This document shows, in pieces, positions 1 to 12,469 of a DNA stretch of 64,000 nt. A model generated the notes under the pieces. That model was not told where the DNA came from. It did not search any database and saw only the letters and a program-made list of their open reading frames with translations. Origin of the DNA: Ursus arctos (Eukaryota; Chordata; Mammalia; Carnivora; Ursidae); contig NW_026622897.1 of NCBI RefSeq assembly GCF_023065955.2, forward strand, positions 1,803,001-1,867,000, in the 5' to 3' direction. Both the position numbers and the translations under genes were made by a program. Position 1 is the stretch's first letter. The number at the start of each line of letters is the position of its first letter.

Positions 1-310
1 CCCAGGGCTGCCATGTCTTCAACTTGATCTTTAAAAACAACACAATTTAAGTGGATGTCAATAAAAACCAGTGAATTATAAATATTCTCTCTTCTAGCAT
101 ATTTGATCAGAACCGTCAATAAACAAACTGTATTTCCTGGGATTTCAGGCATGAATACTAACCTATGAATTGTAATTTAATATTTTACCAGAGGATCCCG
201 GGAGGATGTGAACAATTTGGACATCTGTTAAGTTATTCTTGGAGCAAAACTGGACACATGTATAACTTCAGGAAATAACATAAGATGATTAAGGTATCTA
301 CATTAAAATA

Positions 311-452
311 CTGTGTGTGTGTGTGTATTCAGATAACTCGTATATATATTCAGATAACTTGTATATATATATTCAGATAACTTATATATATATACTCAGA
401 TAACTGTGTGTGTGTACATATATATATATACATATATGTTCAGATAGCTTGG
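311..452. repeat. GT run and AT-rich CAGATAACT minisatellite
   Basis: A (GT)8 tract at about 311-326 is followed by four or five degenerate units of roughly 22-30 bases. Each has CAGATAACT (last unit CAGATAGCT) separated by variable (TA)n or (GT)n spacers. The last unit forms the left end of the inverted repeat described separately. Confidence 0.8.
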
Positions 453-715
453 ATTTTTATATAAAAATCATGTTAGCTATATAGCATGATTTTTTTTTTT
501 TTTTTTTATTCGACAGAGACAGCCAGCGAGAGAAGGAACACAAGCAGGGGGAGTGGGAGAGGAAGAAGCAGGCTCATAGCAGAGGAGCCTGATGTGGGGC
601 TCAATCCCATAACGCTGGGATCACGCCCTGAGCCGAAGGCAGACGCTTAACCGCTGTGCCACCCAGGCGCCCCCTATATAGCATGATTTTTATATAAAAA
701 TCCAAGCTATCTGAA
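439..715. repeat. Perfect 34-bp inverted repeat split by a SINE
   Basis: The arm at 439-472 (starting TTCAGATAGCTTGG) is the exact reverse complement of the arm at 682-715, 34 of 34 bases. Between them lie 473-489 and a SINE. Removing the SINE and one copy of its target duplication leaves a loop of about a dozen bases, so the ancestral site was a near-perfect AT-rich hairpin. Confidence 0.95.
490..674 (-). mobile_element. CAN-SINE (SINEC), young variant
   Basis: The element is reversed: a poly-T tract, then the complement of the CT-rich middle and tRNA-like head, ending GGCGCCCC. The target duplication CTATATAGCATGATTTTT starts near 475 and again at 674. It belongs to the five-copy young subfamily in this window. 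Confidence 0.95.
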
Positions 716-1701
716 TTAACTACCGTGCACAGCATTATTTGATTCCTTCCTGTCCCTGCCCCACACTTTGACTCACACATTAGCTGGTATTTCCGGTGGT
801 AAAATTGATTTTTGATACAGAATACACGTCTCTACTCCCTTCCCCCAAACAACCTGAAACCGCTCAGCTAAATCAAGTGGCTGAGTTTCAGCCCACATTG
901 AGCAGCTGCCGTCCTGCTTCCGGTAGGACGATGACAAAGACTAAGCTGCAAGCAAAAGCTCGAATTCGTGCAGTGAGGAGAGCTCTCTTTACACTTTGCA
1001 ACCCTGCTCCCCGTCCGTCCCCTGATCATACATCAAAGTCCGCAGGTGTGCAGCCCCTCATGGGTCTCCCTGAGCTGGGAGCACGCCCCCTCTGGCTGGG
1101 ACGGGAAAGCTTCCAGGGCAGACAGAAGGGAGATAAATCTGCATGGTCCTGATGTCAGGCCCCTAAGGACAAGACAGGCTGCGAACTCTCTTCAGGGAGG
1201 AATGTCAGCAGAGACTACATTTTATTAGAAGGCCAGTGGGGAAACAGACAAAGAGGCACAGACACAACAACAGGACAGCAAGACCTCAAGTCCCACCCCA
1301 CTGCCCAGCTTCGGGACAGGGACAGAGCGAAAGCCTGCTCCAGGGGACAAGGTTGGTGCCGTTCCCACTTCCTGAAAGCAAGCCGGCAGCCGTCACCCCA
1401 TCTTGTCACCCCGAAAACCTGCATGCATTGCTGAAAGTAAGGTCATCACGCTCTATACCTTTTAAAACTGCAATTGGGAACTAAATAATGGTGTAGTTTT
1501 GTTCAAAAGCAATCTATATTTTTCATGAAGATAAGAGCCATATTACATTTGCTATAGAAAGATGCCGCGAAAGGAAAAAGCTGCATGTTACTGATATGAC
1601 AAAAAACATAACAAATTCCACTTATGAAAGTGTTCTGCCCTATAAGAACATATTGAATGAAAGCCATTATTCCAGGAGAGTGAGCCATGCAGAAATGCGG
1701 A

Positions 1702-1779
1702 TTTATTAGGGTTTGTTTTGAAATGTAATTTGTACAGCGAGCTTTTTTATTCCTTTGATGGCGATGAAACAGATTTATT
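1702..1779 (-). terminator. Cluster of three minus-strand AATAAA polyadenylation hexamers
   Basis: Minus-strand AATAAA hexamers lie at 1774-1779, 1746-1751 and 1702-1707, within 80 bases, about 2.2-2.3 kb after the PDGFD stop. Their spacing from the stop suits the distal end of a long 3' UTR. Other hexamers occur at 1956-1961 and 3508-3513. AT-rich DNA yields such hexamers by chance, so this is a candidate only. Confidence 0.35.
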
Positions 1780-3507
1780 GGCTACATGTTGGACGTGCAA
1801 TAGATAACAGATAACCAAGGGGGACGTTTTAATAAAACACTCAGGAAAGAAGAAGGAAAAGTGAGTGAATATGTCTGCTTACATTTCAGCTAATAAATAA
1901 AAAGTACAGATGGGGCTTTAACCGAAAACCGTCCCGGTTATTGCAGCCTGGAAGGTTTATTGAAAACTGGGGAGAACACTTGAATTTTTCATACTTACAG
2001 CTACGACGTGAGCTGCACAAGCCAGAACGAGGTGACACACGTTTTGATTTGGGTGCCCAAGCCGATGTTTTCATGGCAAACTTGCACGTGCTCGTGAAGG
2101 GGACGAGCGGTCCCCTGATCGTGAGGGCGTCTGCTTCGGCTACTTCTGACTCTGCTCTGGGACTCTGGGCAACTGAGCAAGACAGGGAGTTCAGCAGCCC
2201 CCCCCCCCCCAACCCCCGGCGGTAAGAACCTGGGTGTTTCTAGGGAAGTTTGGCATCTTCAATAAGAAATGAATGTCCTTTCGTCTCAAAGAGCTGAAAG
2301 GAAAGGAGGATGCGACTAAGGACAGTGGAGAACATGCCCCGTGCTTTGAAGCGTGTGTTTAGGCCCCTTCCCTGAGCCCGGGGCTTACCCAGCCTGCCTC
2401 ACACCCCCTCACTCAAGGCGCTTCGAGTCACTAGGGCCCTAGACTCACGGAAGAAATCGGCTCTCCTTTTTTGTTTCAAGGCAGCAAGAAAACTGGGGCT
2501 TTCTCGGAGTAGCCCTGGAGCTATCTGGATTTCATCATGCTCTCTCTCAAGAGCCTTGCTCTGGAGAATGATGAATCACTTCCTACTCCAGGAGTCCGCC
2601 TCCTTTCCAACAGACACTGAGGACCCAGGGAGGGAAGATGACTCTGAATACCAGTAATGAACTCAAGGTCGCAAGTGGTGGGGCAAGGCCAAATTCGTGT
2701 TCCTGTAACTTGCAGGACGGCTTCTCAGAACAAGCTCCACAGGCCTGGAGAGAACCACACACCCAGATCGGATTTCACTTAGTTCAGAAACAGGAATTCA
2801 GAATGGCAAGTGAGGGTACAATTAGGAATTTACATCAATAAAATTGGGTTGTTTTAATACACGAAAGCTTTTAGGCTATAAATAATTCATGATGCTTGCC
2901 AAATTTAAATGCCATTGTAAATCCACGTTTGTATATCAAAGAGACAGGAGCACAAAAGCAAGAGACATAAAATGAATTAGCATAGTTTGGAGAGTTTGGA
3001 CCCATTATTAAATATGGATCCAATCAAATATTCCACCCGATTTCCAGTTCCGTTAATATTTCTACGTTCACTCTTCTTACTTTCAACTACCCAAATCTTT
3101 CAATGAACAGTATTTTGAAAGGCTCATACAAAGTCCCCATGTCATTTTCCAAAGGAGTTACTTCTGTGGAGGGGTTTTCAGGAAGAAACAGTTCAAATTT
3201 CTGCTACAGTTAATAAATTGTCTCTGGGAGGATTATAATAAACCTTCCAAGAAATTTTTTTGAGACAGGTGTTAATGTTAAATGAATTTGCATGCCTCAG
3301 CAAGATGCATAAAAAGAAGACTTAATGACTTAATTTCTAAAGCATCTATATTATTATGGCATGCTTCTGGAGATGGGTAATTATTGTCTACAGAGGTAAG
3401 CATGTAGTGCATCCCATGGGAAAAATGTTAGGTCTGTGCCTTTTCCCCAGAAACCATAGCTTTTTTTTTTTTTTTACACTTAAGATGTATATATAAAGAA
3501 AAGCTCA

Positions 3508-3513
3508 TTTATT
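3508..3513 (-). terminator. Candidate proximal polyadenylation hexamer
   Basis: A minus-strand AATAAA lies about 0.5 kb after the PDGFD stop codon. If used it would give a short 3' UTR isoform. No supporting downstream element is clear. Confidence 0.2.
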
Positions 3514-4014
3514 GGATTTTAATATAAAAGGTGCTCTCTTTAAAAGAGCAAGATCCACCGCTGTTTTGTGATTCAAATTTAAAAATAAAACAATCTTCTG
3601 AATCTTCCAAGGCCATGTTTCAGGTAATTTAATATGTCCCTGAATTTGTCAAAAGATTTTAAGGGTCTAAATAACTCAACCATATGTCAGCTCTGGTGTA
3701 CCTGGTTGTATATACTGAATAAACCGTTTGATGTATTTATGCACAGACACGGAAAATATACACATATGTATACATACGTGTATATATTCTCCGACACTAT
3801 TATTAAATGCAATCCTATATTCTGGGATACAGAAGTTGATGATATACCTTTCTACTTGCCATGGCTAACAAAGCTAGTTTGAAACTCAGCAACCACTTGT
3901 ATTCATTGCTTTGCAGGCTAAGTGAAGTTCGGTTGCTGGTGGGCAAGGGTCTCTTACCACACCCTCCTTAAACTAAAGATTCGTTCATGCTCAGTGTTAG
4001 CATGTGCACATTCT

Positions 4015-4140
4015 TTATCGAGGCGGTCTCGAGCTGCAGATGCAATCACACCGCTCGTGGTGGTCCAACTGGATGTCAACGAGAGCCATGTGCTTCGCTC
4101 TGCCCCTCCTCTTGAAATGGCCAGGCTCAAACTTTAATAC
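4015..4140 (-). CDS. PDGFD: PDGFD terminal exon 7, coding part with stop codon
   Basis: This is the last coding segment of PDGFD: 41 residues plus TAA, with the stop at 4015-4017. The acceptor is TTGTCCTAG|GTATTAAAG and the start is phase 0, matching the end of exon 6. The peptide starts VLKFEPGHFKRRGRAKHMAL, contains DIQLDHHERCDCIC with the last three knot cysteines, and ends SSRPPR. The CDCIC motif closes the cystine knot of the growth-factor fold. Compared with remembered human sequence (VLQFEPGHI..RAKTMAL) it has K for Q, F for I and H for T in the basic retention-like loop, while the C-terminal third is unchanged. The four exons seen sum to 603 coding bases, giving the last 200 residues of a protein of about 370. 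Confidence 0.97.
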   Translation of the reverse strand, partial: VLKFEPGHFKRRGRAKHMALVDIQLDHHERCDCICSSRPPR

Positions 4141-4794
4141 CTAGGACAAGAAGCATATTTCCTGTTAGAAAGCCCTGAGAGTTTAGCACAACTAGATACC
4201 CCTTAGGCTCTTTTTGACAACTGGTTCCCAATCTTTTGAGAAGCCAATGAAAACTATGGACTTGCTGTCATGATGCTCTCCTGTAAGTTTTTACAGTCAT
4301 CAACTTCCTGGCGTGGAGTGGTCTGTGATCACAGAGTAACGTCACCTGCGTTACCAGCCCTGAGTACCAAGGTGAGCTCAGGGGTCCTGGCAGGCACTTC
4401 TCGATAGCTTTCAAAGGCCCTGTGTCGTGCCGAGTGTTGCTCCAAATACTGTCATAAAGATTCTTCTGAACAGAGCATATGTTATGGATAAATACAAAAC
4501 CGAGCATTTATTACTTCCGTAGACAGAACAATGAAAAAAGTCATGAACATAATACACCAGTGTGGCTAAACGTTTGGTCGATGTAAAATATTTTGCCCTG
4601 ATGAAGGTGATTAGTGGCCATAATTAAGTGAAAATGTGTTTATGTTCTTATACATTTGTTAATATACAATACCTTTTACAATTCAAAACAGACCAGGCTC
4701 CATTAAAATCCTTCTACATAATATCTGTGTATCAATACAGCATTTCTTCATAAAGTATAATCCTTAATTTTTTTAAATTAATAAGTTGATTATA

Positions 4795-5130
4795 ATGATG
4801 TGGATGGAGCTAGAGAGTATGACGCTAAGTGAAATAAGTCAGAGAAAGACAAACACCATATGATTTCACTCATATGTGGAATTTAAGAAACAAAACAAAT
4901 GAACATGGGGGGAAAAGAGAGAGAGGCAAACCGAGAAACAGACTTAACTACAGAGAACACACTGCTGGTGACCAGAGGGGAGGTGAGTGGGGGAGGAACA
5001 GGTGACGGGGATGGGGCAGTGCACCTGTCGTCATGAGCACGGGTGATGTATGGACGTGCTGAATCACTGCATTGTACACCTGAAACTGATATTACATTGT
5101 ATGTTAACACACTGGAATTTAAATAAAAAC
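4795..5130 (+). mobile_element. L1 3'-end fragment
   Basis: The sequence matches the end of carnivore L1: the GTGAAATAAGTCAGAGAAAG segment, CATATGATTTCACTCATATG, then a purine-rich 3' UTR ending in GGAATTTAAATAAAAAC. It is 5'-truncated to about 340 bases and diverged. No clear target duplication was found. Confidence 0.85.
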
Positions 5131-5399
5131 TTACAAAAATCTAAGTTGAAACATGATTTTAGTACGTTTACATGGAAGCTAACTTCTTCCCTGCTGTGGC
5201 GTTGCTAAAATCAAACATTGCTCATCTCAGACACAACTACTTGGAAAATCACATACATGCGTCCACAGACACTACCTGGTCAGTTTAACTGCTTCTCTTC
5301 TGTATGTTCTTAGGTTCCTGTTAGCCTTTAACTTTTGATTTTTTTTCTATTTTCCTTTCAGGCTCCAAACTCCATCGGATGCTACCATACAATGATGTT

Positions 5400-5600
5400 G
5401 TATTTTATAGTTTTCAAAGGATTTGCACAGACACGTTATTTCTTTTGCCCTCCAACAAATCTTGTCACATAGTAGAGGATGTATCCTTATCCCCATCTTA
5501 TAGACGGGAGGACTGAGACCCTCAAGGAGGCCGTGTGCCTTGTGCGGGGTCTTCTGGCCATTTGGACTGGCGCACAGGGCTCTGTCCCCTAGGGTCCTAG
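5400..5600 (+). repeat. MIR-like relic
   Basis: The core TTATCCCCATCTTATAGACG followed by GACTGAGACC and a GGTCT stretch resembles the MIR SINE core (CCCCATTTTACAGATGAGGA in the consensus). The boundaries are approximate. Confidence 0.5.
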
Positions 5601-6399
5601 CACACTGGGACCAACGCCTCTTTGATGTGCCCATGATTTCTTTTTGTGTCTCAAGGGGTGTCAAGCTCCACATGGGACCTGGAGCGGGGACCTGGAGTGG
5701 GGACTGAGGTGCTCTGGCTGGCAGGCTCTGGTCCTAGATGAAGGCTACCTGTGGCAAAATCTTGTTTAGAGTCCGCGGGACTTCTCATGGCATTCGTCTG
5801 ATTCTTGACTACGAATTCTCTTCCCAGCAATGTGCTCACCTTCACATCATTACCTGCTTCGAGTCACAAACAGGCCAAAACCATTGGCAGGAAAAGCAGG
5901 GTGAGAGTCCTCAGCACTTTGTACCCCTTCATTTAGCCAGGCTGGGCCGGGGCCCCAGTGAGGAGGAGAATAAGTCACCTCGTTTGTCCCATGTTCGATC
6001 CAGCTCTGGAGTCTGGACTCGCTAACACACTGTGGAACACGGATTCCCACGTGCAGCAGGGCTTCAGAAGAATACTTATGAGTACAAAACAAGGGGGGAA
6101 GGGACTCCCTACGAGAGTTCATGCCAGGGGCACAAAGACTCAAAAACATCTGCTGTTGGTAAAGCTGATGCAAATGGCAGGTCGGATAGCTACTTCTATT
6201 GCTCTCTTGTTCTCCTGCAACTCTACTACTCTGGCAATATGTATCGCGCAACGTCACCCGATTTATTTTGTGTTGTCTCTATTCGTCGGATTAAAGTGCT
6301 TCGAGGGCAAGGACAACAGAAACTGCTACTAAGATCACGGAGTATCTGCCAGATGTCACACACTGTTGTAAGGGACTTTGCTGGTATTATCTGGACTTC

Positions 6400-6530
6400 C
6401 CTGCAGCACTCTTAGGTACTGTTCTAATTCTCATGCGTAAGGAAAGAGAGATTACGCTAGTTGCCCAAAGTTACAGAGTTGGCAGGAGAATGGGTGGCAC
6501 TGGAACCTGACTCCAGGTGGATGAGCTCAC
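6400..6530 (+). repeat. MIR-like relic
   Basis: The stretch GTTGCCCAAAGTTACAGAGTTGGCAGGAG, with a following CTGGAACCTGACTCCAG, resembles the MIR 3' core. It is diverged and the edges are approximate. Confidence 0.5.
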
Positions 6531-9500
6531 CTGTGAAATGGGAACTGATGTTCGTATGGCTCAGTAGCCTGTTGGGAACACAGCAGCTGGAAAAGAAACA
6601 CCCGGGGGGGGGGGAGGTGCCAACGCGGAAGTGAACGCTCCTATTCTCTCCTTTTCACCTCCTCCTGCGTCTCCTCTCATTACCTGTCTCCCTGCACCTC
6701 CAACAAACACAGGGGACAGACACACAAGCCAGGAAATAAAGCAGAGGCCAAAAAAAGGGCCCCACGCTTTGGGCCACTTTTAACCCTTTCACAATTCTGG
6801 CCAAAGATTTAAAGTATGAAGAGCAGAATTACAATGACATCTGCCCTTGTGTGTGGCTTCCGTGTTCTCTCCTGCTGGGAACTACATGGGAAAAAAAAGA
6901 CGTTGCTTCTTCATACAAAAACAAGTAAGTAAAAACAAAACAAAACCAAACAAAACAAAGAATGAAGATTGCAGAGTGTCTGACATTTTGGGGTGCTGAA
7001 TGGCCCCGCCCACGACGAATCGGCAAGTCCAGCTGTGCTATATTTGGTCGGAGTGCCTCCGAAGGCGTTAGAAGTTTGAGTCCTACAGCTCCGCCAAGAA
7101 TCTCTCCAATACGCATCAGTCACTGTGGTCCAAGACTCTACGTAAACCAGAGTTGGGGGTCTGCAGATGTAGGGGAGGGAAAGGACTCCTAAGACGATGG
7201 CACACGATAAGCATAAGGTCGTGATGAAAGCCGCATGACTTGTGATGACCGCCCCTGGACATTCAGGGCTCTGGTGATTCACTTTCTCATTTGACGGCAA
7301 ACAAAAGTGCGTGCGGTGGGATGGGCGCAGAGCCAGGGCAGCGTTTCTAACTGGTCTCCTCATGGTTCAGGGGTTTTCCCTGTGTTTTATATTAAGCAAC
7401 GTGAGCACAGTATATATGTGCTTTGCTGATAAGAAGAGAAAAATGAATTGGCAGACACTCTCCCAGACAAGACAGGAAAGCACTGTTTGAACAAAGTGGA
7501 AATTGGACTGCTTTCCTGGCTGATCACAGCACTGATGCTCAAAGCTTTCAGACCATGTAATGGTCTTAGGTGCAGATACACAGCATTGAAAGGAGGAAGA
7601 AAGCAAAGCCGACTTGAGAGAGCCTGGAAAGTTAAAAGAGAAGTGAAAAGCCTTCATCTGGGAAGGCACACTGGCTGGTGATAGGTTGTCTGGTCACTTT
7701 GAAAGGGAAGGAACCACTGCATTAATTACAGTTGCTGAAGGACACTTACTAATAGGAACCATCCCCAAATGCTTTCCTATTTTCCAGCTAGGGTTCACAG
7801 CTGCAAGCACGCCCTGAAATAAAAATCCACTGACGAGCAGCCAGCCACTTCCTACGACCTGTGGGTGGAGATGGAAATCCTGAACCCTCTCCACCACCTG
7901 GAAAACCACACGAAGCCAGGCAAAGTTGACTTTTACTAACTGGAGAACGACTAAGCCAGTTGGTGGCTTTCACAACACTACACAAAGGCAAAGACGCGCA
8001 GTCTGCAAATTACCATATCACGAAAGATATTTCACCTCGGTTGCTCGCCCCGTAGCCAATAAACCACTGAATAAATCATTACCATAAAGCTATTACACTA
8101 ATAAAACAATACTAGGCAAAAAAGCTATCTGGTGAGTTGGGTTCTTCTTTATTGGGAATATAAAAAAAAAGGTTGTTAAGGCCTTGTAATAGTTCTCAAA
8201 TTAATGGCTGACATAGGAACACAAACACATATTTCAGGACAAACGCACTGTATAAGCTGGACTCATTAAGAGTTTATTTAAGATTCTCCCCAACTTCTAA
8301 AGCAGGAGGTATTTCGTATACATATAGCTTCTGATCTTAAGAAAAATCCTCCTATTTTTGCTTCCATTTTGAGCTTTTCCATGCTTCTAGACTTTACGAA
8401 AAATGTGCAGAGAGTTTAGATTTTTAAGGGCTGCTAGTCCATTTTTCTGAAACATAAGTGATTACAAGCAAAAGCATCTTGAGAAGGGAGAGCACGTTAT
8501 TTTCTGCCTGGGTAATTACCAAACTTGCAGGCAGCAGTCCCAGCTCGTGGAACATCATAGCGGAAGGGCTGATTCCACGTCATAAGACAGGTACTCGGTA
8601 AGACAGACATCGATGACAGAGTTTAGCTGCGCTTCCCTGGCCCATGAAGTCTGCAGGTGACCAAAGGCTGGGATTATAGTCAGGGTCCATAAAACAATCA
8701 TGAATACTGAAAATGCAATCTTGCTCTCTGTAGACATTAAGTTTTCTGGGAGCACTCTGGGGTTTGGGGTGCACTCAGCTGCAGGCCAACCTTTAAAGAA
8801 CTAAGCCGTTCCACAATTTCGACAGCACCTTTCAGGGCTCATGACTACCCACTGCAGAAAACGTTCACGGAAGGCTAACCGGGCACCAAATTCAGCGCAC
8901 AGAATTCGCAGGGAGGACCGTTCATGTCACGAGGGGTCTTGTCTACTTGAGGGGAGCACACCCCCATGCAGCTGTGCAAAGCAATGGTGGGAAGCTAGGT
9001 CTAGAAGGAAAGGGGTGTGCACATTTGGTCGTACTTAAATGTAGGGTCCATTCACTTGGGGAGTCATCGAGGCTGCAGGGAAGCCAGACCTCGCAGAAAA
9101 CTCCATCCACATCTGTTCTGGGCTTCCAAGTCTTCAGCGCTCGCCTTTGTCCAGTATCCCCATGAGCTAAGTGTCAGTGGTATCACTGATGTGTGAGTGA
9201 ACTTTCCATCAACATTAACTGTTCCGATCACATCTTTATTCCTTTACATTGACCTAGCACTTCCACACCAATCTGCTTATATTCCTTACGTAATTTCAGT
9301 AAGGTAGGATTTGGGGGTAGGATAGCATAATAGTTAATGGATACCATGTAATTTCAGGTCTGCCTGGGAACCCAAAATTGTGGGTTACTGTGGGGATGAA
9401 GCGAGGAACCCACACATCCCTAGGCTCCCCTACATGGCAAAGCTGGAACCAGAGGCCACGTCTTCCTTTCAGTCAGGCAATGTTTTGCTCTGTTGCCCCG

Positions 9501-9915
9501 TCTCTGGTTGGAAACACAGCCTTGGGAGTGTGGTCTCACAGTCTCACCCAAAGAGAGAGAAAGAGGAGGAAGCAGGGAGACTCTACACTAGCTGTAGAAA
9601 TGCAATTTCCAGAAAAACAAAAGAGATTTTCTTGACTTTTGTTATGATTGGTTATAATCAGAACCCCAAATCTCACTGCTTTTGCCACAGAGTAGAAACT
9701 TTTTGGAAACAATTATTTTTTCTGTCTCCTTGATCTCAATTTCCAATTTTTGCTAAATTTGTTTCTATGGAACATGCTTAAACATGTAAAAACTAAAATT
9801 ACTATTCTTTTATCCCAAATCTGAAGTTCAACAGTTTAAAACTTTTAATCAATCTTTTTGTTCATATAAATACCTGCTTACATTTCCTAACTCTTAAGCT
9901 GTAATAGGAAGCACA

Positions 9916-10112
9916 TTTTTTTTTTTTAAAGATTTTATTTATTTATGTGACAGAAAGACAGCCAGCGAGAGAGGGAACACAAGCAGGGGGAGTGGGAGAG
10001 GAAGAAGCAGGCTCATAGCGGAGGAGCCTGATGTGGGACTCGATCCCGGAACGCCGGGATCACGCCCTGAGCGGAAGGCAGACGCTTAACGACTGCGCTA
10101 CCCAGGCGCCCC
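9916..10112 (-). mobile_element. CAN-SINE (SINEC), young variant
   Basis: The element is reversed, with a poly-T, AAAGATTTTATTTATTTATG start and a GGCGCCCC end. The target duplication AGGAAGCACATTTTT flanks it, starting near 9906 and again at 10114. Confidence 0.95.
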
Positions 10113-12391
10113 AAGGAAGCACATTTTTAACATGAAACTCTGGAGTGAAACAAAAATAATCCTCTAAAGTCATTATTTCTTTTCCAGTTTGTCCAGAGAC
10201 AGGAATGGTTGTGCCAGAAACACAAACGGGACTGGGCTGCACTCTTCAATACGGCAGCCACCAGCCCTGTGTAGCTGTTTACATTTAAGTAAGTTAAAAT
10301 CATATAAAACGCAAAGTCCGGTCTCCTGTTTGCGTCCGTACACGTCAGTGGCCCCCCAACCACATGTTGCTGGAGGCACCGTCGGGCGGGGCAGGGAGGG
10401 AAGATTCCCATCACTGCAGAAGGTTCTACTAGACAGGCTAGGTGGTTATAGCAGCATCTCGACAAAATCACGAGAGGAAAGACAGAGAAATTAACTTCGA
10501 TCTTTCTCTCTCTGCTTTGTGAGTTTTTGGCTCTTGCCTGAATGTCCACAGACAGGGAATCAAATGATGAAAACCAGTTAAGTATTAATTTAAAAGGTCA
10601 CCGTATTTCTAGGGAAGATCCTGTTCCTTCAAGGAGCATTATGAAGGCAAGATGGGAACTGAACTGACAGCATCCTCTAATGGTCTACATGTTTTCTGGA
10701 AGCTTCCTTTTGAAAAATCACTACCCCGAAGTGTCTTTTGTATCCTATACATTCCAAGAGGCATCAAAGAACTACTAGGAGCAAACAGGAAAAATACCTT
10801 AACAGGAGACCTACAAACTTGAGAACAGAAAGTCATAAAGGAGGTAACACTGTATCGCACAGTGAAAAATGCTCAACCCCTACTCGAGCAACAGCACGAC
10901 CCCTGGAAAGAACAATTACCTAAGCTTCATCAGGAACCTTATCATTTTTCAGATTTTATGCCTTAAACCCTGAGTGCTGAAATATTTGCACAGAGTCACA
11001 CAGGCCTGCGTATGTGACAAGTTCCAGTTACCCCCTTAAGGGTGCTCGTGGCCCATGGAAACTCATTTCACATCTCATCAGTTACAACCAGAAGCTAGGG
11101 AAACTGGTTTCTCGTGTCTCTGGGGTAAGAACACAGACACCGAATAGAACAGAGAACCAGGATTTTTCCCTCATGAGCCTCGCTCAGGCAACCCCCATTG
11201 CTGGAAACGGTACAAGCCTTCTACTCTTTCCCACGAGGCACTCAACAGAGTGATCACCATGACACCCTGCAAGAGATTTTAGGAGTCACGGGGCAATGTG
11301 CCAGGCACATTTGTCCCAGGTATGCAGCGGCTGAGACAGCGATTGATGCTGTTTTGTCCCTTCGTCCAGCACCTGGCAGAGTGATTTTGTGTAGAGCTCT
11401 GCAAACCCCAGAAGTAAAAATACTGTGATACAATGTTTCAAAGAGATGCTTCCGAGAGCAGTGTCCAAAAGATGCTGACATCTCAGACCTGCTCATGTGA
11501 TGAACAGAGATCAAGGGCTTCCCTTTCTAGATATTAATTGTGAACAGAAATTACAGGTAACAGCTCTGTGGTGCAGAGACAAGAAAAGAAGCAAGAGAAG
11601 GGCCCTTCAGAGTTCTTTAGCTTTAACTGTCTGGGAGGTGAGGGTTTTTTGAAGGGGTGGGGTGTATGTCCAACTCTACCATTTCCGCAATAAACATTTT
11701 AAAAAACGAAGCTGTAACTTCTATCTGAGCAGAGTCCAGAGGAAAATAACACACTCTACAAATAGATCAAAAGCCTGCACTTGAATGCTTTTCCTCAGCG
11801 TTATGCCTAGGCAGAGATCTTGTCACTCCCTGGATTACTTAACTCTAGCCTGGTTATTGCATTCTTCACTGATCCTCGCGGTATGACTAACGTGACGAAA
11901 TTCAGGTCCTTAGATGCAAAGGACAACATCCAATCTAGAGTTCATCAGGTCATACAAAAATAAAACACAATGAACACATTCTCTGGACATGAAAACATTT
12001 TTTTTTTCCCCTTGAAAACTGCAGGGTGGAGTAAGAAATTCTTATGACCAAGAAAATAAGCTCTATGTAGGTCTAAAATAATGTTTCCCCCGTGTAAGGT
12101 AAGCATGGTCACTGTGGCATTGACTTCCTACACTTCCCAAGTTGAAAATACCACTATGACATATCCATTCTCCTTTAGCTCCGAAGTCACCTCTCAAACT
12201 TGTTCATATTGTTTTATTGTTTTCAGGATTAAAAAAGCAAAACAAAACACCCAGTTTTACAAAGCTGGGCGCTTTATTTAGGGAGCACTCTCCAGTCCTT
12301 TGTTCTGGTGGATACAGAGGAAAAGCAGCTCAAACAATCCTTTCTAATGATAATATCTGCTTCCTTGTTTAGATTATATTCTCAAGCACAT

Positions 12392-12460
12392 TTTTAATAA
12401 TATTTTTTATTATACTATGTTAGTCACCATACAGTACATCCCTAGTTTTTGATGTAAAGT
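12392..12460 (-). mobile_element. Very short L1 3'-end insertion
   Basis: About 70 bases match the complement of the L1 tail (CACCATACAGTACATCCCT then TTTTTGATGTAAAGTT). The target duplication CTCAAGCACATTTTT / TTCAAGCACATTTCT lies on each side, starting near 12382 and 12461. It is a severely 5'-truncated retroposition. Confidence 0.8.
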
Positions 12461-12469
12461 TCAAGCACA

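Larger units (their letters stand above)
1..1699. other. Downstream flank of PDGFD, no gene seen
   Basis: This stretch lies beyond the probable PDGFD 3' end. It holds the (GT)n and CAGATAACT minisatellite tract, the split 34-bp inverted repeat, and one SINE. From about 720 to 1700 the DNA looks single-copy. Frames of up to 118 codons there show no family resemblance and no splice context. Confidence 0.5.
1700..4014 (-). other. PDGFD: Probable PDGFD 3' untranslated region (far end uncertain)
   Basis: The sequence directly after the PDGFD stop codon, read on the minus strand, must begin the 3' UTR. Human PDGFD has a long 3' UTR of roughly 2 kb by my recollection. A similar length here would end near 1700-1800, where three AATAAA hexamers occur on the minus strand. 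A nearer AATAAA at 3508-3513 could give a short form of about 0.5 kb. The region is AT-rich with no SINE or L1 insertion, unlike the introns, which fits sequence under constraint. It has a C13 run at 2198-2210. The exact cleavage site cannot be set from sequence alone. Confidence 0.45.

Noticed and set aside
327..452. CRISPR-like regular repeats at the left end
   Set aside because: The units are AT-rich, uneven in length and in mammalian DNA. They are a minisatellite.
5850..6257. Overlapping 124-135 codon frames on both strands near 6 kb
   Set aside because: Both strands and several frames are open at once, with no motif. They are chance frames in intron 6.
6911..7363. 150-codon minus-strand frame with a hydrophobic end
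   Set aside because: The hydrophobic end comes from AC-rich low-complexity DNA. There is no homology or splice signal.
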